Shown piece by piece: positions 22,448 to 30,497 of a stretch of 34,535 nucleotides of DNA. Origin of the DNA: Terriglobales bacterium (GTDB taxonomy: Bacteria; Acidobacteriota; Terriglobia; Terriglobales; Acidobacteriaceae). The DNA is taken from NCBI GenBank assembly GCA_035454605.1, contig DATIGQ010000199.1:1-34535 (forward strand), read 5' to 3'. A model generated the notes under the pieces. It saw nothing but the letters and a program-made list of their open reading frames with translations, was not told the origin of the DNA and did not search any database. The position numbers and the translations under genes are program-made. Within the stretch, counting starts at the first letter, position 1, and each line of letters starts with the position of its first letter.

Positions 22448-24148
22448 ATGATACAGACAGCTAACAACGCCCTGACCCACCGCGCCCTGGAAACCCTGGA
22501 TCTGGTCATCATCGCGGTGTATTTCGTCATCGTTTTCGCCATCGGTTTCTACTTTGCGCGCCGCGAGAAGACATCGGCCGATTACTTCCTGGCCAGCCGC
22601 AACGTGGGCTGGTTCGCCATCGGCGCTTCGCTCTTCGTCTCCAATATCTCGACCGAGCACTTCATCGGTTTGGCCGGATCCGGAGCCACCTCCGGCCTGG
22701 CGGTCGGCCACTTCGAGTGGCTCGCCTGCCTGATTGTGCTCATCCTGGGCTGGGTCTTTGTGCCGTTTTACCTGCGCTCGAACGTGTTCACCATGCCGGA
22801 GTTTTTGGAGCGGCGCTTCAACCGGTCCTGCGCGATTTACCTGGCCGGCATTTCCATCATCGCTTATGTGTTCACGAAGATTTCCGTGCACCTCTACGCG
22901 GCGGCGGTCGTGCTGGAGCGAGTAGTGGGCTGGAGTCCGCTGACCGCCTCCATCATTTTGGTTGTGCTGACCGGGATTTACACCATTGCCGGCGGCCTTT
23001 CCGCGGTGATCTATACCGAGGTCCTGCAGACGCTGATCCTGATTGCGGGTGCCGTGGCCTTGACGGTGATCGGGCTTGAGCGCGTCGGAGGATTCGAAGG
23101 CTTGCGGGCAGCGGTCCCGCCTGACTACTTCCACATGATGAAGCCGATGAGTGATCCGGAGTTCCCGTGGACCGGGATCTTCATCGGTGCTCCCATCCTT
23201 GGCATCTGGTATTGGTGCACCGACCAGGTCATCGTGCAGCGCGTACTGTCGGCCAAGGATGAAGGCCATGCCCGCGGCGGGTGCATCATGGCCGGCTACC
23301 TCAAGATTCTGCCCGTGTTCATGCTGGTGCTTCCCGGACTCATTGCGCTGGCCCTCTACCCGGGCGCTTTTCACGTCGTGGATGGGCGGGTGACCAACGG
23401 CGATGTCGCCTATCCCACGCTGGTGATCAGCCTGCTCCCTACCGGGCTGGTTGGAGTCATGATCGCGGCCCTGCTGGCGGCGCTGATGGGCTCGATGGCT
23501 TCGGTTTTCAATTCGGCTTCGACGCTGGTGACGCTCGACTTCTACAAGAAGGTGCGGCCACAGGCCAGCGAACACCAACTGGTGTTTATCGGGCGCATCG
23601 CCACCGCCGTGATGGTGTTTCTCGGAATCCTGTGGGTGCCGTTCATCAACCTGCTGAGCGCGCAGTTGTTCATCTACCTGCAGAGCGTGCAGGCCTACGT
23701 GAGCCCCCCTATCGCGGTCTGCTTTCTCCTGGGGATCCTCTGGCCGCGCTTAAACGGCAGCGGCGCCATCAGTTCCCTGTTGACCGGATTCGTGCTGGGT
23801 AGCGTGCGCTTCGTGCTGGAGGTGCTGGACAAGACCCGTCACTACGAGTCCTCTGCCGTCCGCTGGCTGGTGGATATGAATTTTCTCCATTACGCCATTC
23901 TCATGTTCGCGGTGTGCGCCGCGGTCCTGATTGTGGTCAGCCTCATGACGGCCGTCCCCGACCGCGCCAAGCTCGCCGGGCTGACGTTCGCCACCCTGGG
24001 TGCGAAGATCGACGTCAGCACTCTGCGCGACCCCTCGGTGCTGGATTACAGGCCGGCGCCCGAAACCACTCTCGAACACCGCATCAACCTGGCCATGAGC
24101 GCCTTGCTGGTGATCACGGTCGTAGCGCTGTGGATCTATTTTGCGTAG
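22448..24148 (+). CDS. SGLT-type sodium/solute symporter (SSS family)
   Basis: The start at 22448 gives 566 residues and a normal first membrane helix (TLDLVIIAVYFVIVFAIGFY). An upstream ATG at 22295 would add 51 non-membrane residues and lie before the likely promoter. About 14 transmembrane segments are visible. SSS features include RREKTSADYFLASRNVGWF, the SNISTEHFIGLAGSG segment of the first core helix, and the family signature YTIAGGLSAVIYTEVLQT. The length and the sequence around WYWCTDQVIVQRVLSAKD resemble the sugar-transporting SGLT branch. It should import glucose or galactose with sodium across the inner membrane, matching the exported glucosidases around it. It is divergent from the trehalase-family gene and followed by a coupled small gene. 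Confidence 0.9.
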   Translation: MIQTANNALTHRALETLDLVIIAVYFVIVFAIGFYFARREKTSADYFLASRNVGWFAIGASLFVSNISTEHFIGLAGSGATSGLAVGHFEWLACLIVLILGWVFVPFYLRSNVFTMPEFLERRFNRSCAIYLAGISIIAYVFTKISVHLYAAAVVLERVVGWSPLTASIILVVLTGIYTIAGGLSAVIYTEVLQTLILIAGAVALTVIGLERVGGFEGLRAAVPPDYFHMMKPMSDPEFPWTGIFIGAPILGIWYWCTDQVIVQRVLSAKDEGHARGGCIMAGYLKILPVFMLVLPGLIALALYPGAFHVVDGRVTNGDVAYPTLVISLLPTGLVGVMIAALLAALMGSMASVFNSASTLVTLDFYKKVRPQASEHQLVFIGRIATAVMVFLGILWVPFINLLSAQLFIYLQSVQAYVSPPIAVCFLLGILWPRLNGSGAISSLLTGFVLGSVRFVLEVLDKTRHYESSAVRWLVDMNFLHYAILMFAVCAAVLIVVSLMTAVPDRAKLAGLTFATLGAKIDVSTLRDPSVLDYRPAPETTLEHRINLAMSALLVITVVALWIYFA

Positions 24149-24161
24149 GAGAAGAAAGCGC

Positions 24162-24704
24162 TTGGATGTGATCCGTTCCTTGCGTCCGAACCTGAGCCGT
24201 GAGCAGGCCCTCGCGCGCTGGCGGCGCCCAGGCTTCCTGGGGCGATGGCTGGGTCGCGGCCCCTTGCGCTCGCTCGCCGAGGTGTACGTTCCGTTTCGGC
24301 TCTACCACGTGGAGATACGGAACGCAGGCAAATGCGACCGTCGCCTGCTGGCTCTGGACTCGGTCACCGGGACGCTCGACCTCTACGGCTTCGACCATGT
24401 TCCCGAGGCCGAGGAAACCATCGCCGTAGAGACGCGTAACCATCCGCGGCCCGCCATCGATGCGGATCGGGCGCGGGATTTGGTGGTGGAAAAAGTGCGC
24501 CGGCTGTTGTTTCTCACCGGATTCTTCCGGATTCGAGACTTGACCGTGCGCGTGGAACCGCTGGACTTCGAGTTTTATGTCCCGTACTGGGTGGGATTCT
24601 TCGGCCGTGGACAGAGTCCCCGCCTGGCCGTGCTGGATGCCGTCCGCGGCAGTCCCGAAGGCGCCAAGATGCGGGCACTGCTCCACGACTGGCTGGCCCA
24701 TTAG
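24162..24704 (+). CDS. small protein of unknown family with an internal duplication
   Basis: I do not recognise this 180-residue protein. The TTG at 24162 is chosen because AGGAG lies ten bases upstream and overlaps the symporter stop codon, so translation is probably coupled; a GTG at 24168 is also possible. There is no signal peptide or membrane span, so it should be cytoplasmic. It contains two similar halves. Residues 42-70 run from YVPFRLYHVEI to LLALDSVTG, and residues 139-163 run from YVPYWVGFFG to LAVLDAVRG. The N-terminus is basic (REQALARWRRPGFLGRWLGRG). Coupling to the symporter suggests a regulator or partner of it, which is inference. It converges on the GH13 gene. Confidence 0.7.
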   Translation: MDVIRSLRPNLSREQALARWRRPGFLGRWLGRGPLRSLAEVYVPFRLYHVEIRNAGKCDRRLLALDSVTGTLDLYGFDHVPEAEETIAVETRNHPRPAIDADRARDLVVEKVRRLLFLTGFFRIRDLTVRVEPLDFEFYVPYWVGFFGRGQSPRLAVLDAVRGSPEGAKMRALLHDWLAH

Positions 24705-24730
24705 AACCGCTGCAGGACGGAGGCGCGTCC

Positions 24731-26533
24731 TTAGCGAGCGCTCCCGGCCTCCGCAATCACCACCCCGAACGGCTCTAAAGTCACGTTCCGAAGATCGATA
24801 TCCTTGGCGTCTGAGGTGCGCAGCAGCGGCTTCGCCGAACTCCCGCCAAGCTGAGTAGGACTGAACGAGACCTTCTGCGGCGAAGCTGTCATGTTCAGCA
24901 GCACGACCCCCGTCTTGTCCTTCGACTTGCGCGCGTATGCCAACACGCTGTCGCTGTCTTCGAGCAGCGGCACGTACGCTCCCTCGTAGAATGCGGGATG
25001 GCTGCGGCGCAGAGTGATGAGCTGTCGATACCAGTTCAACATCGACTTCGGATCCGAGGTCTGCGTCTCGACGTTCTTCGTCTTGTAATTCTCGTGCACC
25101 GGGAGCCAGGGCGTGGCGCCGTCGTTGAAGCCGGCATTCGCGCTCGCGTTCCATTGCATAGGGGTGCGTTCGCCGTCGCGCCCCTTTTCCTGGGGCCAAC
25201 CGCGCTGGCCGATCACGTCCTTAACGTCTTCCTTGCGCTTGGGATCGTTGTTTTCCATCGCAATCTCCTCCCCGTAGTACAGGACGGCGGTACCACGGAG
25301 GGTCAGGTACAGCGCGGCCATCACCCTGGCGATCTTGTCGTTGTTTTGCCCGTCGCCATAACGATCGATATGCCGCCGGATGTCGTGATTGCTCAGCACG
25401 TAGACCGGCCAGCCGCCTACCGGGTTGCTCTCGATCACCCTGATCTTCTCGCGGAAGGCCGCGGGCGAGAGCCGGTTGATCACGGTCAGGTTGAAGTACA
25501 TGGGCATATGCACTTCATTGTTCTTCGGCCCATAGTAGTCGGCCAGTTCTTCGGCCTTGTTGGTCCAGGTTTCGCCCACCAGCACCCGCCCGTGAAACTC
25601 ATCCACCACGCGGCGCAGCCCCTGCAATTGGGTGTGAACCTCGGGCAGCTTGCTGTCCATGACGTGTCGTTGGTTCGGATCGCCGTAGGCGTTCTTGCCG
25701 GGATCGTTCGGGTTGTCGCGAAAAGCCGGGTCCTCGAAGAGCGTGTCTACGGCGTCAAGGCGAAAGCCGTAAACGCCTTTCTTGAACCAGTAGCGCACGA
25801 CGTCGAACATTTCCTGTTCGACTTTCGGATTGCGCCAGTTCAGGTCCGGCTGCTGCGGATAAAAGAAGTGGTGATACCACTGGTCCGTCCGCGCTTCGTA
25901 GGTCCAGCCCGAGCCCCCGAACAGGGAGATCCAGTTTGTGGGCGGCTGGCCGGGACCCTGGCCGTCGCGCCACACATAGTAGTCCCGATAGGGATTGTCC
26001 CGCGATTTCTTCGACTCCTGAAACCATTTGTGCTGGTCGGAGCTGTGGTTCATCACGAAGTCGAGGATGATTTTGATGTTGCGCTTTTCTGCCTCCGCGA
26101 TCAGGCGGTCCATGTCCGCCAGCGTGCCGTATTGGGGATCGATGTCGCGATAGTCGGAAACGTCGTAGCCGAAATCGACCTGCGGGGAGGGAAAACAGGG
26201 GGTGATCCAGATCGCGTCTACTCCGAGCGCCTGCAGGTGGTCGAGGTGCTGGGTGATTCCCTTCAGATCGCCAACACCGTCATTGTCGGTGTCCGCGTAG
26301 CTGCGCGGATAGATTTCGTAGAACACGGCGCGCTTCCACCACTCGGCATCCTTGGCGAATCGGTTCGGGGGAACAGTGATCGCGGGCTTCTGAGCGATTG
26401 CGGTGGAGCGAGCGGCCGCTCGGACGGCGGGCGCTCCACCGACCTCTCTTGCGGCCGGTTGCCCCGGTGCGGCGAGGGAGCAACAGGTGATCAGGATCAG
26501 GCCGGCAATCTTGCGCAGTAGTAGCGTCCTCAT
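24731..26533 (-). CDS. exported GH13 alpha-glucosidase
   Basis: The start at 26533 is preferred because GGGGAGGG lies just upstream and a signal peptide follows (MRTLLLRKIAGLILITC). The 600-residue enzyme shows all GH13 regions: DFVMNH at 158-163, nucleophile D260 in GFRLDAVDT, acid/base E321 in VGETWT, and the stabilising D384 in LSNHD. QPDLN at 228-232 marks the oligo-1,6-glucosidase/alpha-glucosidase branch. Alanine directly after the nucleophile is more usual for alpha-1,4 than alpha-1,6 specificity, so I favour alpha-1,4-glucosidase; trehalose synthase-like activity cannot be excluded. LITCC could be a lipoprotein-like site, but it is not a good lipobox. It is the last gene of the island and reads away from the tRNA-Ser. 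Confidence 0.92.
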   Translation of the reverse strand: MRTLLLRKIAGLILITCCSLAAPGQPAAREVGGAPAVRAAARSTAIAQKPAITVPPNRFAKDAEWWKRAVFYEIYPRSYADTDNDGVGDLKGITQHLDHLQALGVDAIWITPCFPSPQVDFGYDVSDYRDIDPQYGTLADMDRLIAEAEKRNIKIILDFVMNHSSDQHKWFQESKKSRDNPYRDYYVWRDGQGPGQPPTNWISLFGGSGWTYEARTDQWYHHFFYPQQPDLNWRNPKVEQEMFDVVRYWFKKGVYGFRLDAVDTLFEDPAFRDNPNDPGKNAYGDPNQRHVMDSKLPEVHTQLQGLRRVVDEFHGRVLVGETWTNKAEELADYYGPKNNEVHMPMYFNLTVINRLSPAAFREKIRVIESNPVGGWPVYVLSNHDIRRHIDRYGDGQNNDKIARVMAALYLTLRGTAVLYYGEEIAMENNDPKRKEDVKDVIGQRGWPQEKGRDGERTPMQWNASANAGFNDGATPWLPVHENYKTKNVETQTSDPKSMLNWYRQLITLRRSHPAFYEGAYVPLLEDSDSVLAYARKSKDKTGVVLLNMTASPQKVSFSPTQLGGSSAKPLLRTSDAKDIDLRNVTLEPFGVVIAEAGSAR

Positions 26534-26766
26534 GGACCCTCCCCGTAGAGGCAATGAGTATACGGCGTGGCGTGGAGTCGGGATGGCAGTGCTGGTGGGT
26601 CGGCCTGAACCAGCGACCTGGCAACGTGATTCCGTTTCCGCCCACTGACAGCAAAGAAAATCAATCACTTGGCTCGGCGGAATCCTCAGCGCAGCGAGTC
26701 TCACGGTCCCCGTCGTCTCCTGCTCTTGGGCGGCAGGGATCGAACGGAACGCAGACCCTGCTGCAT
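26534..26766. other. gene-free stretch upstream of the GH13 gene
   Basis: No convincing gene lies here. On the minus strand TATACT (plus-strand 26557-26562) sits about 24 bases upstream of the GH13 start codon and could be its -10, but no matching -35 is present. The right side continues into the direct repeat and the tRNA-Ser gene. Confidence 0.5.
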
Positions 26767-26870
26767 CCGCTCCGCCCATTCGCCTTCACATTAGGCGCAG
26801 GCATTCCCTTCGTCCGACACGGTACTGCTAGACTGTGCAAAGCCGCCGCGGAGGGATGCGTGAGCGGTTG
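26767..26870 (+). repeat. right direct repeat: tRNA-Ser upstream region and 5' end
   Basis: This is the counterpart of 4818-4921, ungapped, with 12 differences in 104 bases. It holds 83 bases upstream of the tRNA, including a possible -10 TAGACT at 26829-26834, plus the first 21 bases of the tRNA itself. A 30-base block at 26789-26818 is identical in both copies, suggesting it is the older promoter or upstream region of the tRNA gene. Confidence 0.9.
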
Positions 26871-26939
26871 AAACGGGCGGTCTTGAAAACCGCTAGAGTC
26901 GAAAGGCTCTCCTGGGTTCGAATCCCAGTCCCTCCGCCA
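26850..26939 (+). tRNA. tRNA-Ser (anticodon UGA)
   Basis: The acceptor strand GGAGGGA at 26850 pairs with TCCCTCC near the 3' end, followed by discriminator G and an encoded CCA ending at 26939. The anticodon stem GCGGT/ACCGC encloses the loop CTTGAAA with anticodon TGA. A long variable arm (TAGAGTCGAAAGGCTCT region) typical of serine tRNAs and a GGTTCGAATCC T-arm are present. It reads UCA and related codons. Confidence 0.96.
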
Positions 26940-27022
26940 GAGCTCCTCGCTTGTTTCGCCGGTTCGCGTTCCGGTGATAGCATCCTTCGTCCAGCGGCGA
27001 CTGCGTCCACGGAGGAAGGTGC

Positions 27023-28384
27023 TTGCTGACCCGAAAGAACCTGCTGGCCATCGGGATCCTGGCCGTGGTGTATTTCGTGGTCGGCAAGCTGGGGTTGCGC
27101 CTGGCATTCGTGCATCCCAGCGCGTCGGCGGTTTGGCCGCCTTCGGGGATTGCGCTGGCGGCGGTGTTGATGTTCGGTTCGCGGGTGTGGCCCGGCATCA
27201 TGCTGGGCGCGCTCCTGGTGAATCTGACGACCGCGGGCTCGTTGGCGACCTCCCTGGGCATAGCCGTAGGAAACACCCTGGAAGCGGTGGTGGGCGCGCA
27301 CCTGGTGAACGAGTTCGCGGGCGGCCGGCAGGCTTTCCAGCGCGCCCAGGACAAGTTCAAGTTCGCCATCCTGGCCGGCATGGTCAGTACCACCGTAGCT
27401 GCCACCTTCGGCGTTACCAGTCTTGCTCTGGGGGGCTTTGCGCCCTGGAACCACTACGGTTCCATCTGGCTGACGTGGTGGCTGGGCGACGCAGTGGGGA
27501 TCGTAGTGGTGACTCCGCTGGTGATTCTGTGGGCTACTCGCAACCATGAGCGCTGGACGGTGATGCGGGGTGTGGAAGCCGCGGCCCTGGCGGTCTGCCT
27601 GCTGCTGGTGAGCCATCTGGTGTTTGCCGGGAATATCCTGGCCCCCAAGCGCTACCCGCTGGAGTACCTGTGTCTGCCGTTCCTGGTGTGGGCGGCCTAC
27701 CGCTTCAGCCCGCGGGAAGCGGCCACGGCCATCCTGCTGCTGGCCACAGTGGCGTCGGTGGGCACTTTGCGCGGCTCCGGACCCTTCGCGCGGGCGACGC
27801 CGAATGAGTCTCTACTGCTTCTGCAGTCTTTCCTGGGGATCGTGACGGTGATGACGCTGGCGTTTGCGGCCGCACTGGCCGAACGAAGGCGCGCCGAGGA
27901 GCGCGCCTACTACCTGGCCATCACCGATTCGTTGACCGGGCTGGCCAACTACCGGCGGCTGATCGAGGAAATGGAAGCGGAGATACGGCGCTCGGCGCGC
28001 AGCGGCAAGCCGTTCGCGCTGCTGCTACTGGACCTGGACGAACTGAAGAAAATCAACGACGCACAGGGCCACCTGGTAGGCAGCCGCGCGCTGTGCCGGG
28101 TGGCGGACGTGCTGCGCGCCCAATGTCGCGATATCGACACGCCCGGGCGCTATGGCGGGGATGAGTTCGCCGTCATTCTTCCCGAGTCAGGCTCCACTGC
28201 GGCCAGCCAGGTGGCCAGCCGCATCTACGAACGCCTGGCACGCGACGGTGAGCAACCAACCCTCTCCGTAAGCATCGGCGTGGCCGAGTATCCGCAGGAC
28301 GGGGAGACCGTGGAGGCTTTGCTGCGCGCCGCCGACCGCGTCCTCTATGAGATGAAGAAACGACTGCATCGGGAAGTGACCTGA
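27023..28384 (+). CDS. MASE1-GGDEF diguanylate cyclase
   Basis: The TTG start at 27023 has GGAGGAAGG a few bases upstream. The 453-residue protein has an N-terminal MASE1 sensory membrane domain (about 5-285, about eight helices; GKLGLRLAFVHPSASAVWPPSG is characteristic in part). A short linker leads to a GGDEF domain (about 295-450). The catalytic GGDEF is at 378-382, and the inhibitory I-site RDID at 369-372 lies exactly five residues upstream, so product inhibition is expected. It should make cyclic di-GMP in response to an unknown membrane-sensed signal and so control attachment or motility. It begins 83 bases after the tRNA-Ser and is followed at 19 bases by the hydrolase gene. Confidence 0.93.
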   Translation: MLTRKNLLAIGILAVVYFVVGKLGLRLAFVHPSASAVWPPSGIALAAVLMFGSRVWPGIMLGALLVNLTTAGSLATSLGIAVGNTLEAVVGAHLVNEFAGGRQAFQRAQDKFKFAILAGMVSTTVAATFGVTSLALGGFAPWNHYGSIWLTWWLGDAVGIVVVTPLVILWATRNHERWTVMRGVEAAALAVCLLLVSHLVFAGNILAPKRYPLEYLCLPFLVWAAYRFSPREAATAILLLATVASVGTLRGSGPFARATPNESLLLLQSFLGIVTVMTLAFAAALAERRRAEERAYYLAITDSLTGLANYRRLIEEMEAEIRRSARSGKPFALLLLDLDELKKINDAQGHLVGSRALCRVADVLRAQCRDIDTPGRYGGDEFAVILPESGSTAASQVASRIYERLARDGEQPTLSVSIGVAEYPQDGETVEALLRAADRVLYEMKKRLHREVT

Positions 28385-28403
28385 GAACCGGGCGAAACAC
28401 GTC

Positions 28404-29060
28404 ATGGCGGAAGCCGAACCGTTCTTCGATGACTCCAGCGATCCGCCGGTGCGCGGACATGTTCACCACCCGGCGCACCCTTCCGGTGATGGTCTTGCGT
28501 TGACGCACGGGGCGGGATCGGACTGTCGCGCGCCGCTGCTGGTTGCCGTGGCCGAGGCCTGCGCCGCAGCGGGCATGATCGTACTGCGGTACGACCTGCC
28601 TTACCGGCAAGCGCGACCCAAGGGACCACCGCGCCCTGGCGATGCGGCGCGTGACCGCGAGGGCATTCGACGCGCCGCCGGCCTGCTGCGCAGCATGGCG
28701 GCAGGACGCGTTTTCCTGGGCGGACATTCCTACGGCGGACGGCAGTCGAGCATGGTTGCCGCCGAAGATGCCGGCCTGGCGAATGCCTTGCTGTTGCAGT
28801 CCTATCCGTTGCATCCACCCGGGCGGCCGGAACAGCTCCGGACCGCTCACCTTTCACAACTTGGAATGCGGGCCTTCTTTGTGCACGGCTCGCGCGACGC
28901 TTTCGGCTCCCTGGAAGAGATGAAGGCTGCCCTCAAGCTCATCCCCACAGCGACACGGCTGTATCCGGTCGAAGGATCGGGACACGACCTGGGCTTCCGC
29001 CGCACGCGGGGCATCGACGTGGCGGCGATGGTTCGGGAATTCCTCGCGTTCCTTGGCTGA
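28404..29060 (+). CDS. alpha/beta hydrolase (KANL3/TEX30-like or dienelactone-hydrolase-like)
   Basis: The 218-residue protein has the alpha/beta-hydrolase nucleophile elbow GHSYGG with S109, a likely acid Asp in VHGSRDAFG and the histidine in EGSGHDLGF, so the triad looks complete. LTHGAGSD near residues 33-40 forms the oxyanion region, and IVLRYDLPYRQ is typical of the TEX30/KANL3-like branch. No signal peptide is seen, so it is cytoplasmic. The substrate is unknown. The ATG at 28404 lies 19 bases after the GGDEF gene and may be cotranscribed with it. Confidence 0.82.
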   Translation: MAEAEPFFDDSSDPPVRGHVHHPAHPSGDGLALTHGAGSDCRAPLLVAVAEACAAAGMIVLRYDLPYRQARPKGPPRPGDAARDREGIRRAAGLLRSMAAGRVFLGGHSYGGRQSSMVAAEDAGLANALLLQSYPLHPPGRPEQLRTAHLSQLGMRAFFVHGSRDAFGSLEEMKAALKLIPTATRLYPVEGSGHDLGFRRTRGIDVAAMVREFLAFLG

Positions 29061-29289
29061 CCCCGGCGCGAACTCCGGCGCCCCGATCCTGCAACATTTC
29101 GCATCTTCATAGCCGCAAGGTGCATCTTTTGCATTTCGGCAATGCGGCGTCACACATCATGGTGAGCAAGATTGTCGGTCGAAAGGAGGCACCGCTAGCA
29201 TGGGAATGAACTCCGCAGGATGAGCCGCTCGTCGCGCGGCTCACGTGGTCGCAGCATGGATTGCATCTTCGGAGGCACTGGAACACATC

Positions 29290-30438
29290 ATGAAGAACCG
29301 TAAACTCATTTGGTTTCTCCTGTTAGTCGTCGCGCTGGTCGTGGTGTTCTGGCCGCGCAAACCACAGGCTCCCGCGCCGGCTCCGCGACCGCAGCAGGCC
29401 GCGATGCAACCTGCGGCCCGCCCGACTGGCACTACGGTCGAGATCAAGGCACCGCTCGGACTGGCTCCAGTCCCCATTCCCGCGGACAACCCGCCGACCG
29501 CGGCCACCATCGCGCTGGGCCGCCGGCTGTACTACGACCCCATGCTCTCCGTGGACAACACCGTTTCCTGCGCGACGTGCCACGACCCGAAGTTCGGATT
29601 CTCAGACGGCAAGTCGTTCTCCGAGGGCGTAGGCAAGAAGACGGGCACGCGCAACTCGCCGACGGTGTTCAATGCCGCCTATTACAGCGTGCAGTTCTGG
29701 GATGGGCGCGCGCCCAGCCTGGAAAGACAGGCCGAGGGGCCGGTGCAGAATCCGGTGGAGATGGTGCATACGCTCGAAGGCTGTCTAAAGCGGCTGGAAG
29801 CCGACCCGTCATACAAGCAGGCGTTCGAGGAGGCGTTCGGGCCCGGACCCATCACGTTCGACATGGTGGGCAAGGCCATCGCCAGCTTTGAGCGCACCGT
29901 GGTCAGTGGCGACTCGCCCTTCGACCGCTACTTCTACGGCGGGCAGAAGAACGCACTCAGCGCTTCGGCGCGTCGAGGCCTGGAAGTCTTCCGTGATCCC
30001 GCGAAGGGCAACTGCGCGGTGTGCCACACCATCGGCGAGAAAAACGCGCTGTTCAGCGACGACAAGTTCCACAACATCGGCGTGGGGGTGAAAAACGGCC
30101 AACTCACCGACCTGGGACGCTACGGGGTGACCAAGAAAGACGCCGACCGGGGCGCCTTCAAGACGCCATCCCTGCGCAACGTGGCCCTGACCGCGCCCTA
30201 CTTCCACGACGGCAGCCGCAAAACACTCAAGGAAGTCATCGACTTCTACATCGGCGGCGGCAACTCCAACCCGCACCTCGACAAGGAAGTAAAGGTGCTC
30301 GACTTCCTCAGCGGCCAGGAACGCGCGGATCTGCTGGCGTTCCTGGAATCGCTGACGGGAACCATGCCGCCCGACGTCGGCCCGCCGGAAGAAGAGAAGA
30401 AAGCGGCAACCAACACGAGCGGCAAGAGCGGTAACTAG
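29290..30438 (+). CDS. diheme cytochrome c peroxidase / MauG family protein
   Basis: The start at 29290 gives 382 residues beginning with an N-terminal membrane anchor (LIWFLLLVVALVVVFW) and a proline/alanine-rich linker; GGAGG lies about 15 bases upstream. A GTG at 29245 is an alternative. Two heme-c motifs are present: CATCH at 94-98 and CAVCH at 242-246. Family blocks include RNSPTVFNAAYY, FWDGRAPSLERQAEGP and FKTPSLRNVALTAPYFHDGS. It should reduce hydrogen peroxide in the periplasm, or act as a MauG-like oxidant, taking electrons from small cytochromes or cupredoxins such as those at 1178-4845. A strong terminator follows. Confidence 0.92.
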   Translation: MKNRKLIWFLLLVVALVVVFWPRKPQAPAPAPRPQQAAMQPAARPTGTTVEIKAPLGLAPVPIPADNPPTAATIALGRRLYYDPMLSVDNTVSCATCHDPKFGFSDGKSFSEGVGKKTGTRNSPTVFNAAYYSVQFWDGRAPSLERQAEGPVQNPVEMVHTLEGCLKRLEADPSYKQAFEEAFGPGPITFDMVGKAIASFERTVVSGDSPFDRYFYGGQKNALSASARRGLEVFRDPAKGNCAVCHTIGEKNALFSDDKFHNIGVGVKNGQLTDLGRYGVTKKDADRGAFKTPSLRNVALTAPYFHDGSRKTLKEVIDFYIGGGNSNPHLDKEVKVLDFLSGQERADLLAFLESLTGTMPPDVGPPEEEKKAATNTSGKSGN

Positions 30439-30454
30439 CGTGACCAGGGGAGAC

Positions 30455-30489
30455 GCGGCTGACGTCGTGGGGGCGTCAGCCGCTTTTTT
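30455..30489 (+). terminator. Rho-independent terminator of the peroxidase gene
   Basis: GCGGCTGACG at 30455-30464 pairs perfectly with CGTCAGCCGC at 30474-30483 around a nine-base loop and is followed by six T. It lies between the convergent peroxidase and NTF2-like genes and acts on the plus strand. Confidence 0.92.
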
Positions 30490-30497
30490 CAGAAGAT

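Noticed and set aside
26661-27107. Minus-strand frame containing GFQDRPFQPLTHPS next to the tRNA-Ser
   Set aside because: It is the antisense translation of the tRNA-Ser gene and its repeat; such peptides are a well-known artefact of tRNA loci.
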